Part shown: positions 20,701 through 35,700 of the stretch, piece by piece
How the letters are laid out: every line of letters starts with the position of its first letter
Numbering within the stretch: position 1 is the first letter of the stretch
NCBI RefSeq assembly: GCF_003480315.1
Contig: NZ_QUIV01000010.1
Location: forward strand, 1 to 64,000
Length of the DNA stretch: 64,000 nucleotides
Source: Clostridium sp. AM33-3
Lineage (GTDB): Bacteria; Bacillota; Clostridia; Lachnospirales; Lachnospiraceae
Direction of reading: 5' to 3'
Position numbers and translations under genes: made by a program
The notes under the pieces: model-generated
The model's database searches: none
The model's input: the letters and a program-made list of their open reading frames with translations, nothing else
Told to the model about the DNA's origin: nothing

Positions 20701-23700
20701 TTTACCGTCGCGTTTGGCTTAGACTGGGTATTGATGATAGAACCAGTCTCGGAATATGCCGATGCATATGCGTAAATCCGGCCGATCACTGCCTGAATAT
20801 CCAGTTTTTTCGCCGCTGACAACTCTGTGTAACTTCCAAGATTGATCAGCGAATTGATGGTCATCCTGTTCACGACATCGGTGGAAATGTGGCTGAGGCC
20901 ATCTACGGTAAATTTAATTCTGCTGTAAACCTTCGCTTCTGTATTGGTACTTGTTCCAATAAATACATCTCCGGACTGTGCATTCACTGACGCATGGCTG
21001 CCGGAAATTCCATTTAAGAACTCTGCCACTGCATTGGCTGTAGTGGTTGCCTCTGCCTTTACGTTGGTTCCTGCTGCCACTCCGCCAGCTCCGCCGTAAG
21101 CGGTTAAGTTGGAAGTAATGTCTTTCGCTGACGCATAAATCTTAATATTGCCCTTATTTGCCAGAATCGCGGACGGATAAATCTTAACCCGTACATCATC
21201 GGTCACATTCTGAATTGCCTTCGCGACACCTTTGGCAATGATTGCGCCTGCGATTGCAGTTGCGTAACCTTTATAAGAGTTATTGGATGCCGCGATGATC
21301 ACAATTGCGTCACCATCCTGATCTGCATCGATTGCTGTCAGCTTGCTTCCGCTTCCCACTTCTGCGTAAGTCTGATTATTTACCGTGGTATCATCGCTGA
21401 CGTCATTGGCTGATCCGCCAAATGCTCCGGAAGATGCCGTCGCTGTGGTGTCTTTGTTGATGCTTGCGGCTGCCTGGATCAGGATATTCTGTGCGGTAAT
21501 GGTACTTCCGGTTACTCTTGCAGTAGTCTTATTGGTAATCTTCGTGGTGATCTTAGTCAGACCGCCTGCCGCAAAGCCCGCTGCACTGTGTCCGGATGCA
21601 TTGCCATTTACATCATGCTCATCCTGTGCTATTGCAGATGCCGCTCCATTCGCTGTGATGGTACTGTTTGCAATCTCAGCTGTGGTTGTAATATCTTCTG
21701 TGATTTCCAGGTTCTGTGCAGTTCCGGCTGCCAGAAGTCCGCCTGCGGTTCCTTTGGCAGTTCCTTTTACAGTTCCGCTGTAATCTGCCAGAACGGAGAC
21801 GTTTCTTGCATTGATAATGGTTGTTCCGGTGATCTGTGCAATAGTCTTGAAGGTATTTTCGATCTTCACCGTAACACCACCCACTGCCGCGCCACCAGCT
21901 GCCGCTAAGCCTGCTCCGTTACCGGTTAAACTTCCGTTGGCTTTGCTGAGTACCAGGGCGTCCTCTGTCAGTGTCAGAGTTGCATTAGTTACTTCCGCAG
22001 TTGCACTGCCGTCTACAATGATTTCCGAAGATGCACCGGAACCACTTACCAGACCACTGGCTGCTCCTGCATATGCATTGGATTCCAGATTGCCGGCTTT
22101 GCTATAAGATTCATCGTCATTTACATTAAACAATGCCCGTACTCTTATATTCTTAGCCTGAATCTTGCCGCCCGTAACAGCCGCCAGCACAACCGGTTTT
22201 ACTGTCAGTCTGGCAATCGCCGCCTGAACAGATCCGCCTACTGCTGCTGACAAACCATACGCATTTGCTGTTGCAGTTAAAATACTGTGGGCCAGAATAT
22301 CGTAAGTACCCTTTGATGCTGTTACATTGGCTCCACTTGCTACTTTTGTTGTATTTCCTACCTCTACAAGTGCAAGAGTCACAGATCCTGTTGCTCCATA
22401 ACCTACACCTGCTGCTGTGGTGGTTGCTGTAGAGGTAATATTCTGATTTGCATTCAGTTTCACATTGCCATTGATAGATGCCAAACTGCTGCCGCTAAGT
22501 ACTTCTACGATGGTTGTTCCAGTTACTTTTAATCTGGCTGCTGCCATTCCAGCGGATGCCCATCCACCAGCATAACCATCTGCTGTTGGATTTGCATTGA
22601 TGATTAACCGTGCTGATACATGAACTCCGGACTTACCATTTAAAGAACCGGTGCTTCCGATCAGAACTTTCGTCGTTCCGGTCACATCCATGTAAGCTAC
22701 GGCTGCGCCCAGTCCGATGACTCCTGCGGAACCTGCTGCCGCCTTAAACGCATTGCTGGTAATCTGGTTCTCTGCGTTGATGGTTACGGTGCCACTTGCA
22801 TTGATAGTTCCGTTGATCTCCACCTGAACCGTGCCATTTAAGATTGCGATAGCCACCGCACCGCCTGCTGCCAGTGCACCTCCAGATACAGAACCTGCAT
22901 ATGCGGTTACTGCGGTTGTTTCTGCTGCTTTGATATTGGCGTTGCCTGTTAAGGTGATCACAGTTCCAGAACCGATTCTCGCCGTTGTTGCATTGGCAGT
23001 TTCTCCTGTGAAGTAACCTGTGATATCCAGTTTCAGGCTTTCGTCAGTCAAACCATTGGCATTATTCAGAGCCTCGTTAATGCTGCTCTGGCTATTGGAA
23101 CTTACGTTGTTCGTGTCATCACGCTTCATAGCCGTCTTTGCATCATCACTCTGCTTGCTGCCAACCAGAATTACCAGTACACTGCCGGATACAGCGCCGA
23201 CACCTGCGGAACCTGCAACTACATAAGACGTAATGTCCCGTTTAGAGTTTGCTGTCAGATTCAGGTTCACTGCTGTAATACTGCCGTTTGTTCCAATCTC
23301 TGCCAGAACAGTGTTCTTGAAGATCAGAACTGCTGCTGCACCGCCCACAGCTGTTCCACCGCCAGATACGGTACCTGCTGTCATGTCAATGGTTACAATA
23401 TCTTCTGCCTGAACGGTTAAATCACCGCTCAGATTGATGGTTACGTTGTTTCCGATTCTTGCGGTTGTATCTGCATTGGCAATGATCAGGATCAGGGATC
23501 CGCCCACTGCAGTGCTTCCGCCAGTTGCTGCTGCCACCACACCGGTGATAGTTTCTTTGGATTGTGCATTCACATTCAGAGAACCGGCTTGGATGGATGT
23601 GTCATCCAGCACTTCCGCCTTGGTATGGCTCTTGAAGATGATGCTTGCTCCTGCGCCGCCCACTGCGACTGCGCCGCCAGATACGGATGCCGCACCGGAA

Positions 23701-26700
23701 GTAATGTACTGCCAGTTGATGGCTTTTACATTGACTGCTGCTGTACCTGCCTCAATAGTTCCGCCAAGCTGGCTGGTTACGGTATTCTCTGTGTAGAGAA
23801 CGGATGCGCTTCCCGCGCCGCCTGCCAGGCCACCTGCTAAACTGGTTGTCAGCAAGAATACATTGTTATCGCTGACTGCCAGGACGTCAACCCCACCCGG
23901 TGCATAAACCATACCATTTAAGATGGCCTCTACAGTCTTCTTTAAATAAGTCACTACGATGGTTCCAGTTGCTCCTGCGATACCGACTGCCGCACCACCG
24001 GCTGCCGTGTCAGCCTCCGTGGAATCCATGGCGATGACTTTCACGCTGGATGCGGATGTCTTCTGTTCCCGGTTTGCTTTTACCTTCTGGTTGATCTGCG
24101 CGCCCTGTTCTACTTTTGCCCGTACTACCGTATCGGAAACAACTGTAGTAGAAGCAATGGATCCCGCTGCGCCAGTACCAGCAGAACCAGAAGCAGTGAT
24201 TGCCATCAGATTATTGGTGTTAAATGCTCCGATGAGAACGCCGTACTGAGTCGCTTTCTTGCGGTTTCTCTTCCGGTCGCCATCATTGCCATCTAACTCG
24301 CCGGTATAGAAAGTAATACCTGTCGTTCCATAAGCATCTAACTGAGCCAGTTTTCCAACCAATGCCTGAACCGTATTGCTTGCTTTCACAACCGCTACAC
24401 CTGCCGCGCCGCTGACGGATACTCCGGTTGCGCTGATGGCAGTATTGGCTGATCCTGCAATCACATACAGATTCTGGTTATCTTCTGCCCAGATTGCGAT
24501 GCTGCCGTTTGCAGTCAGAACGGTGGCTGCCGTATTGGCTTTCACCTCTGCTGTAGTCCCATTCTTTATGATGATCGTAGAAACTGCTCCGTTCACAGCA
24601 CCCGTTGGTGTTGCACCAGCTGCCGCACCGGCACTGACTACAACTACCACATAAGCTTCATCACTGATTGCCTTGATGATGATATTTCTTCCGCTGGTTA
24701 ATACTGCGCCTTCATCTACATAGGCGCTGGTCACCTTCCGGAAGGTAATGGTGTCGTTGGAGATGCCTGCACTGACTGTGCCGCTGGCAGCTATATTACC
24801 TGCCACATCCTGAATGGAAGTGGTATCCACTGCGATCACCAGAATATCACCATTGTTCTTTGTTGTAACTTTGGCATTCTTTCCGATCCATGCTTTGGTC
24901 TCACTGCCAAATACTAATACATTGACAGAACCAACTACCGATACGGCTCCGCTTGCTGCTCCGCTGACTACCCAGCTGCGGATCTTCTGGGAAGATTTCG
25001 CACCTACTAAAACACCAGACTGAGCAGACTCATTGGACTTAGAAGACACATAATCGATCGTCGTATCCTTATCATTTAAGTTCTTATAATTCTTATTTAC
25101 ATCAGAAGTTGCTGTGCCGTCTACAAATTGTACTTTTCCTCTGTTTGCATTGGCAGTAACGATTGCACCATTGCCAACGTAAGCATGTGTCTTGTTAGAG
25201 AAAATGATCACATTGGTAGCCACACCAATTCCTGCTGCGCCACCGCCGCTTACGCTTCCGTTGATCACCCGGATGTCCTGAGCACTTTCTGCCAGAACGA
25301 TCACGTTGCCATCTGCGTATACGTTTGCATTCGGTGCGATATAAGCAGCTGCCTGCTCGCCAGCTTTGATGACTGTGATGGTTCCTGCCACGGATGCAGA
25401 ACCAGCTGCACCACCGCCGCTGGAAATGAAGTTCGGAATCTCTAAAATATTCTGTGCGTGAACTTTGACATTTCCTTTATCAGCTCTTACCGTACCGCCA
25501 AGTCTTGCCTCAGCAGTGCCGTTGATGATCGCCAGATTCATGGAGATACCAACGGATGCTGTGCCGCTTCCGCCTGCTGCTCCTGCAATTGCGTCTAACT
25601 TTGTCTTTTCTGTTGCTTCTACAGTAACATCGCCGTCTGTTGCGGTTGTGGAACCACCATCGCCAATGCCTGCATATGTCTTATCATCTACAGAAGCACT
25701 GGTAAAGTATCCGCTGATCAGAGACTTGTTCTCTTCTTTCAGTCCGGTGATGATGCTATTTGCCTCATCCACATACTGATTATTCTGGTCGCCAGCGCCA
25801 ACTGTCTGACCATAACCATGATTTACTGCCGCCTGGCCACGCTTTGATGCTTCATCACTTGCTTTGTCAGAAGAATTACCGCCGCCGTTTGTATTGGCCT
25901 TGTTGGCGTCGCTGTCTGTAGTTGCAGCACCAATGGAAAGTACCAGAATGCTTCCGTTGACACTTGCAGTTCCGCCTGCGCCTGCCATGACAGCTTTCGC
26001 TGTAATGCCGCGGTCTGACGCTGCCTGAACTAAGATTGCCTTTGCAAGCACTGTACAATTGTTGCCAATCATTGCAGTTACGGTATTGCGGTAAATCGCA
26101 ACTTCAATCGCTGCTCCGATTGCCGCAGTTCCGCCAACAGTTACATTACCTGTCTTCAAATTCAGGCTGGTTGCATCTTCTGCTTTTACTGTGATCGTTC
26201 CATTCTCTGCTTTCAGAGTACATCCGTTTCCAACAATTGCCTGTGTGGTCACATTCATGACTAACACTGCGAAGGAACCGTTCACGGCTGCTGTTCCGCC
26301 TGCGCCCGCACCAATCACCGTCATATCGATGGTTTCTTTGGATACTGCACAGATCAGAATATCGCCACTTGCTGCAATTAAGGTTGCACCTGGACGAACC
26401 TCTGCAAGAGTTTTGCCCTTGAATACGATGGTTCCCACAGATGCGCCTGCTGCCGCCGTTCCGCCGCCCTGAATGGATGTTGCGGAAAGCTGCAGGTACT
26501 GATTGGACTCTGCCTGAATGGTAATAGTTCCAGCTTTTAAGGTTCCGCCAACACTTGCGGTTGTAGTATCCTGAAGAACGATAACCGATACGGTTGCTCC
26601 CACACCGGCGGTTCCGCCTGCTGCTGCGCCAATGACATTGGCGTAAATCTGATTGTCGGAATGAGCCAGAACTACAATTGCATTTTCTGCAAAGATCTGT

Positions 26701-29700
26701 ACTCCATCACCAATTCTTGCTGTGGTTTCTTTAATTCCTGTGTAGACAACCACTGCACCGGAGACACCTGCTGTTCCGCCGCCTGACGCCGCACCACCCG
26801 AGACACTTTCTACGGTGTCATTGGATGCGATGACATGAACGCCGGACTGCTGATGCGCTCCCTGACGGCTGCCCTGATTTATTCTGGCATTTGCATTGAT
26901 AACCGCCTGGGCTTTCGCCTTTTCTACTACTGTTACTGTTGCAATGCCGACACCTGCGCTGGATCCGCCTGCTCCGGTAACTGCGATCGCGTGAATATTG
27001 GTTGTGTTGAAAGCACCAATGATGATGCCGTTGATGGTCATCTGGTTATGTTTTCCGCGTCTGGAAACCACATTGCCGCTGGTGCTGTCTGTTGTAATTG
27101 TCAGCTTGCCAAAATTACCGCTGACACTGTTCTTGCCAAGAGCATCCAGTGCAGCGCCAATTCCTGCTTCTGCCCATGTTCTGTGAGTATCCGTAATCAC
27201 AATCACACCTGCGCCAACACCTGCGCTTCCAGCGCTGATTGCTGCAGAACCTGCTCCGGAGAGGATGGTCTGCTCTGCTTCTGCGGTTACCTGGATACTG
27301 CCATCTGCAGAAATCACAGTTTCTGATGCGTCTGCGTTCTCATTGTTGCTGTCTGGAGTTCCGATCAGCGCGAATACGTTCTGTTTTGCTACAATCACTG
27401 CTACAGAACCATTCACTGCCGCACTGGAACCACCGGCAGCTCCGATCACCAGATCCACCAGAGTATCATCACTCTTTGCAGAAACGATCACGTTGCCGCT
27501 ATTGCTGGTGGTAATCTTTGTTCCCTTGCCAACACCTGCGTAAATCAGTCCCCGATATACGATAGTGTCGATGGAAGCTCCAACAGCTGCACCACTGGTA
27601 GATAATCCCAGGCTGCCAACGATATCAATGATATCGGTACTGCCCAGAGCAATGATCTGTACATCGCCGTTGGCATTGATCACGGAATTCTTACCAACCA
27701 CTGACTTCACCGTGTCCCCGACAACTACCACTGCTGCAGAACCGGTTACCGTTGTTCCGCCTGCGGATACGCCGCCGCTGATGACGATGTTGATAAATTT
27801 CTTATCTGATGCTGCTGTTACAGCTACATTGTTTCCATAGATCGTTGCATGGTCACCAATCAGTGCCTGAGTCTTTCCATCTGCAATCACATCTGCATTG
27901 GAAAGTCCAACTGCTGCACCGCTTGCAGAACCGGCAAATCCGCCAGCCAGAACCACGTTGATCATGGAATCTTTCGCTGATACAGTTACATTGCCGCGGC
28001 TATTTGCGTTACCGATCTGTGTATAATCGCCAATCTTCGCCATAACATCGTTGCTGATGACGATGACGCCGATGGAACCAGATACGGATGCGCTCTTGCC
28101 GCCGCCTAAACCAATGACAAAAATATAATTCTTTTCTGTCGCATCTGCACTTACAGTCAATCCGCCAGGAGCGATAATCGCTGCATAATCACTGCTGGTT
28201 CCGTCTGCGATCTCTGCCAGAACCTTCTTTAAGAATACGTTCACCTGTACAGAACCGCCGACACCGGATTTTCCGCTGCTGATTGCCGCGCCGCCGGAAA
28301 CGATCACGATGACAGTCTTGCTGTTTGCAGTTACAGACATCGCATTGACGTTATAAGTTCCGGTTCCAGCTCTTGCAACGGTACTGCCCCTGATCACATT
28401 GACTGCCGGGCTGACTGCTGCTGCCACACCATTGCTTCCAGCTGCCGCGCCATTGACAATCACTGCCACGATGGTCTCTTCGCTGTCTGCACTTACGGTT
28501 AAGTTTCCGCCAGCCGTAATGTTTGCGCCATTGCCGATCTGTGCCAGAGTATTGGTATTGACCACGATCACGCTGACAGAAGCACCGATTCCATGTCCGC
28601 CAGATGCCGCGATACCGCCGGTAATTCCGGTATAGCCAAGTCTGGATGCTGCGGTTAATTTTACGTTACCCTTCGTTTTAATGGTTGCGTTTTTGCCAAT
28701 CTCTGCGGTTACGCTGTTTCCATTTACGAAAATGTTAACAACACCTTCTCCCGCAGCCTGTGTTCCATTGCCTGACTTGGAAGAAGAAGCCGCTGCTGCT
28801 ACCAGAATCGAAGTCAGATCCAGTTCACCGGATGCGCTGATGGTCACATCACCATTCCATGATCCGCCATTTGCTCCTGTCACTGTGGAACCATCACCGA
28901 GGCCTGCATTCACCTTCGAATTGTGAATGATGGTATTGATGCCAACACCGGCACTCTTGCTGCCGCCATATGCCACGGAACCTGCGATGGTCACTGCATT
29001 TACTTTGGAAGCTGCTTTGACGGTCAGACCATCGGTCAGAATCAAAGTTACATTCTTGCCAACCAGTGCTGCCACATAATCATTGATCACCAGAACCGTA
29101 AAGGAACCTGCTCCGGTAAATTTTGTATTTTCTGTAGAAGCTGCGCCACCGACTGCTTCCAGGTAGTAGTTATTATTGGAAAGAAGATTCCAGAGATCCT
29201 TTACTACACTGGCAAGATCAGATAATTTCAGGTCTTCAGAACTCTGTGTATCATCGGTTGTATTGATCTCAACCTTGCCATCTTTGATCTGGGTGGAGCC
29301 AGTTTTGATCACGCCGTTGATCTTGATGTTTCCGCCAATATCATCAGCCTTGGCACTTACCTGCTGTTTCTCTGCCTTGACCAGAAGACTCTTTGCTGTG
29401 ATCTGCGCATTGTCACCGATCTCTGCAGTTGTCTTGTTGTTCACATAGATCATGGCGTAAGCGCCACCGACTCCTGCCTTGGAATCAGAGTTTCCATTGG
29501 AACCACTGGTCTTTCCGCTGCCATTCTGCTCGTTGAACCGGCTGTCTGTTAAGGATGCGCCCCATGCCCGGGCTGCCAGTTTACTCTGCTCAATGGCTTC
29601 TACGGTCATGTTTCCGTTCGAATAAATGATTACGCCATTTCCAACACTAGCGTTTGTCTCCGCATTGGATACAATTACAGCTACCGCGCCTGCTACTGCA

Positions 29701-32700
29701 AAGCCTCCGCTTCCGCCGCTTCCTGCACCGGCGATAGCTTCCGCACCAAGTCTGGTCTTGTAATCATCATCCATGTTATGTCTGGTAACTGCCTGAATCA
29801 GGATCTCACCAACCGATGTTCCGCTGGTTCCAAGATTACCAGTCAGCTGTGCCACTGTCTTGCTGTTATTGATGACAACTGCCACGCCCAGAGCAATCGA
29901 ATTCTTTTTAGAAACGGCCGCTCCGGTTGCCAGCATCTCAAAGTTGTCAAGGTTCTCTGCTTTGATGGTAACTGTTTTAGCCTTCTTCACAGTACCGGAT
30001 ACTCTTGTGCTTACATCGTGGGATACGATGGAAACGCCGACTGCTGCTGCCACGGATACCGGATTTTCCTGATTGGTTGTGGTTCCGGTCTTGCCGCTCT
30101 GAGCATCCTTCTTTGCATTTGCCGCATTGGCTGCATTCGCTCCTGTAGTGTCGGTTGAACCACTGTCCACAGAATGCTCGGAAGTCTTCACATCTGCTGC
30201 CGCCAGGACTTTGTTGGAAAGACTGGTATCAGAACTGGTCTTGTTCTTATCCTCAGCGTTCAGCTTGCTGTCGATCTTCTCGTTTACTTTATTATCAGAA
30301 GAAGTATTGCTCTTTCCAGAGTTGTTATTGTTTTTCTTAAATGCTGAACCATCTAATATAGAAGCAATGGTTGCATTGTACTTCTTCTCGTAACGGGATA
30401 AATCTACACCAGACGCCGTTGCGTACGCTTTTGCCAGATCCTGTGCTTTGGCAATGGCATGTACGGTAAAGTTTCCGTCAACCGATGCAGTTCCTGCCAG
30501 AAGTGCGCTGACTTTCTCTGCCACCAGGTTTACGGCTACGGAGGCACCAACTGCTGCGTTCTTCGCTTCCGCATCGCCCTTTGCGGTGGTCTCCGTCTTA
30601 GAGACACTCTCTGCGTAAATATCCAGATTGCCACCGGTATCAACAGTTGTTCCGCTGCTGATCTCTGCGTTTGCATTGCTGCTTACCAGAGATACAGAAA
30701 CTGCTGCGTCCAGGGAATCATACTTTCTATCAGCCTTATCAGAAGTACTCTTGCCATCGGCATCTTCGTATGCATCATTACCAGCTTCCACATAAGTTTC
30801 CATTTCACTGTTGATCACAGATTTCACAGCGAAATTGCCTGCTGTTTTAATATTGCCGCCTGCAACTTTTGCATCTGCCGTTGTGTCCGCAATGGTCAGT
30901 CCGAAGGACGCGCCTACGCCAACACTCTTATCACTTCCGCCAGAGCTGCTTCCGCTATTGCTGCCGTTTCCGGTACTGCCGCTGTTTCCGGTACTGCCGC
31001 TGTTTCCGGTGCTGCTGCTGTTTCCAGATTCTGCTCCCTCAAGGTCTGCGCTTGCACCTGCCTTGGTGGTAATCTTCTGGTTCACCTTTGCTGTCACACT
31101 GCTCTCCTGACTGCTTTGTGCTGTCAGGTTTCCATTCACGTTTGCAGTGTAAGCAGTATTAAAAATATTGATTGCAGCCGCTCCGGCTACGCCTACGTTG
31201 GAAGCACCTGCACCGGAAATACTGATCACTTCGATGGTATTGGCTGTTTCTTTTCCGCTACTATCAGTCGGCATTCCTGCACGAACCAGGAAATAACCGG
31301 TCTTGTGGCTTTCGGAAATCTCTGCCCGGTTCACTAAATTACCGACCAGAATTGCTACGCTGACGCCTACACCATTAGTGCTTAAAGTGGAAGATGCATT
31401 GGCTTTCACAGTTACATTGTTGTGTGCCAGGGCAATCACTTCCAGCTTACCACTGGAAACTGTATCTGCTTTGACACTGGCTACAGTTTCATCATTCCAT
31501 ACTTCCACTGCCACAGCCGCCGCTGCGGTTACTTTTCCTTCGGTGGTCTCTGCGGACTGTGGAGTCTTTGACTCTGTCTCAGAGATTCCATCCGTACCGG
31601 AACCGACTTTTTTGCCGCTTGCCAGTGCCTTGTTCACCAGATTATCCGGCGATTGCGGATCACTGTCATCACTGCTATCAGAATTGCTGTCATCTTCACT
31701 CGGTGCATCTGCTCCATTGGCACCGGCAATGCTGATGGTCTCTGCCGAGTTTCCGCTTTCTGCTTTTACACTGATGTCCTTTGCACCTGTCACCTTACGG
31801 TTCATGTACGCATACTGATGAAGCTTTCCTGCGGATACGGTCACGGCTCCGCCCACTGCCACGCTGCTGCCTGCAGCCTTTCCGCTGGCCCTGGTGGATT
31901 TCTTCTTATTTGATTTTGCGTAGACCGTCAAATTTCCGACCAGTGCGACTGGCTGACTGTTCGCTGCAACCTTTGCTCTTGTGGTTCCATTTAAAATGTT
32001 TACTACAACCACCGGAACGATTGCCTTGCCTCCGGCTGCTCCGGCAATGGCTTCCACAGTAATCTCACCCTCAGATTCTGCTTTCACGGTCAGGGAGTTA
32101 AACTTGTTGCTGTTTCCTGTTCCGTTTACTACTGTCGTCTCTTCCAGATCTGCGGTTGTAGTATTGCTGACTACACCAACACCAATTGCCGTTCCGACAC
32201 CGGTGGACTTTGCAAATTCTTTCTGGGAATCATCGGATCCGGCTTTTGTTGCTGCGTTGCTCTTACTGCTCGCTGTAATAGAAAGATCTCTTTCTATATT
32301 AATAGTCGCCTTGCTGATGTAGGCATTTGTAATGTCATTTACTACATTTACTGAAACAGCTCCGCCCAGTCCAAAATTGCCCGAGTTAAATCCTGCTGTT
32401 GTACTTACAGAAGACAGATTATCGTAGTTCCTGGTTTCTGTTTTTGTTGTTCCATTTTCGTCCACTTCCACCTGGACACTCTGTCCGCCTGTAACTGCCG
32501 CAACTGTAAGATCCTGTGCGTTGATCGTTGCATTTGAAATATAAGCTTCATTGCGGTTATTCACAACTCCAACTCCGATTGCCACGCCTGCTGAAATGTT
32601 GGTACCACTCTTTCCGGAGGTATCACCATTGGCTTTCATAGTGATCAGCTGCTTTAAACCTTTTACTCCATTGGTGTTGTTTGCTGTTAAAGTAATATAC

Positions 32701-35700
32701 ATGGTATATACTTTGTAAGTAGTTCCATTTTTTGTTTCATCCGTAACTTCGATTCCTGTCATATCCTTCGGAGCAAAACCGAAACTGCCTGGAAGTTTGA
32801 ATACCAGCTTGTATTTTCCTGCTGTTAATTGCTGATTTCCATTTATTGACTGGTCTTCATTCTGTGTGGCTCCGTTTGTAAATTTAATCAGTCCGTCTTT
32901 GTCCAGGAATGTCTGATTATATGGATTGCCGGTATCTGTCTGACCGTCCTGTGTTACTTTCGTCAGAGTTGCCGTTACCGGAAGTGTGGTAGATCCATCT
33001 TCTGTCACTGCCGCAAACCGGAATTCATTGTCATCCGCGTCATTCTCTAATCCGCTTGGAATGGTAGAAGCATCTGCAACCGTTGTATTATTGGAAACTG
33101 CGTTTGCGAGCACTTCTACTTTTCCGCCGGCATTAATTGTGCCTGTTGTTGTAATAGATGCTTCATTTGTGGAATTTACAATTGTTACTGCGATTGCTCC
33201 AACCAGCTGATTTTTAGTATTACTTGTCTTTGCCAGTTTCACAATTCCGTTATACCCTTTTCCGGAAGCAATCTCGATTACCTGATCTGCCGGAACTGCA
33301 TAACCACTCGGTACAATGATGGTTATGGTATAGGAACCATTCGCAAACTCCGTTCCTTCATAAACATTACTCTTATCCAGTGTCCAGAGTCTTGGAGCTG
33401 ATGCAGTCCCTTCGTTTGGCGTAATCTTTACGGTAACGCCTGTTACATCTTTTCCAGTTGTGTCTTTAAATGTAAGTTTGATTTTATTGCTGATTTCTTT
33501 TTCTGCTTCTTCAAAAAGGCTTCCCACTCCGCTGTCTTCGCCGCTGGCTGTTTCCAGAGACTCGCTTAACTTGCCTTCTACTTCATCTTTGTGGAACCAG
33601 CTGCTGATCTTCGTCTTGGCATCAGAAGCCATCTCGCTGCCCTTCTGTTTCAATCTGGTAGTCAGCTGAATGTTTTCCAAGGAATTGTTGATGATTCCAA
33701 GGATCGTATTCAGGGCTGTTTCCTTTACAGAAGAATTTTTCTCCTCCGACTTTACAGATTTTACAGTGGTGCCATTCACTCCATGCTGCGTGGAGGAAAC
33801 CTTCAGGTTTTCTACTTTTGTAACATTGACATTTCCGCCAATATTTGCCAGCGTATCATAATTGATCACTGACACACCTGCAAATGCTCCGCTCTGGCTG
33901 GAATTGGTTTTCTTTCCCAGCGCATTGGTTGCTGCTGCAGCATTGCTTTCTGCCGCCAGAATCAGGTCGCCGCCTGCAGAAATGCTGTTCTGTCTTGTAC
34001 TATCAATACTTACTTTAGTAGTTCCGCCGATGACAGAAACGCCAACTGCAATATTTCCTGCTTTTGCATCTGCATTTACATCCGATTTGATCACGGATTT
34101 TGCTGTCATTTCAATGTTTTTGGTGGATATGAAATCACTGTTCTTTACCAGAACTGCTGAAGAAACATTCGCTACATTGACTGCCACTCCAATACCAACA
34201 CTCTTCGTGCTCATGGTCAGATCATTCATAGAAGATAAGGTGATCGTATCTGCGGTAAAACTGCAATCCTCAATCTCAATGATGGTCTCGATATTTTTTA
34301 CATTTGCCAGGTATCCGTCAATATCCTCAATCTTGCCATTGACGGATGACCATACGCCTGAATCACTGGTATCTGCATCGGCCTCTTGTCCTGCCGATGT
34401 ACTGTCCGCCGCTGAAGATGCTTTGTTTGTCGCTGTAATGGTGATCTCGGATCCCTTGTCTTTATCGTCCGTATCACCACTGGCGACAATCGTCATATTT
34501 TTTATGCCGGCATATGTAGTATCCGAATCATACACCTTCTTCACCACATTCAGAAATACATCCCCCGCTGTGGCAGAGCCGGTATCCTGAGCTGTCAGTT
34601 TCAGTTCTTTGACTTTCAGCGTCACGTTCTGACTCGGCTTCAATTCAATCTGCTTAGCAATCAGTTCCATAATGGCTGTTGCCAGATCCAGGACTTTATT
34701 CTTTGTATTCACTGGATCCCGGAAGCTGATCTTCGTCTTTGAAGCGATCTTTACTGAGGTGATGTTTGCATTCGTGTAGGCGGTTTTCTTTGTTGCTGCC
34801 CCATTCTTCACGATAACGGTCAGCTTTGAGTTATCACCGATGGAAATTTCAATGGCTTCATCACTTCTGACATCAATTGCCGTAGAGTTTGCATCCTCCA
34901 CTTCCAGCTCATTCGCTGCCTGCACTGCAGGAGCTGCTTTCGGAGCCGCCTGTGCTGCAATCTCCTGCTTCTGCTCTTCCGGTATCCCTGCGGCAGTTTT
35001 TTCTTCAGCTACAGCTGTCTCCGGCGATTCCGGTGATTTCGCATCAGCTGCACCTGTCTCCGGCTGACCGGCTTTGGTCTGTTCCGCTCCATCCGGATTT
35101 TCTCCAGCGCCCACTGTATCTGTTCCAGATGTTTCAATGCTGCTGTCCTGGCCTTCTCCGAACATTCCCGTGTCCTGCTGTGTATTTCCAGCGTCTGCAC
35201 GGTTCTTATCTTCCGAATCTGCACCAGAATTCACGCTTCCGTCAGAAACGCTTCCCTGCTCCGGTTCCTGTATATTTTCTGAACCTGTTCCAATTCCAGG
35301 ATTACTCTTGTCTGCGGAATTCTTGTCATTCTCAGAACCAGTGCCTGTCTCAGAATTATTGCCTGTTTCAGATCCGCTGCCGGACTGATTTCCGGATTCA
35401 GATCCTTTTTGGGAATCAGTTTCCGAATCGTTTCCATCCTCGGAATTTCCGCTGTTATTTTCTGAGTTATCTCCGTCCCCAGAACTTTCGCCGTCATTTT
35501 CTGAGCTGTCCTTGCTCTCAGAATTCCCACTGTTACTTTCCGAACTGCTTCCGCTCTCAGAACCGCTGCTTTCGGAACTGCTTTCTCCAGATGAGCTGTC
35601 TCTGCTTTCACTGGAATTTCCTCCAGCTTCGCTTCCTCCAGAAATGTCTCCGGCCTCAGAGTTTCCGCCACCGCTGGAGCTGTCTCCGCTTTCAGAAGCG

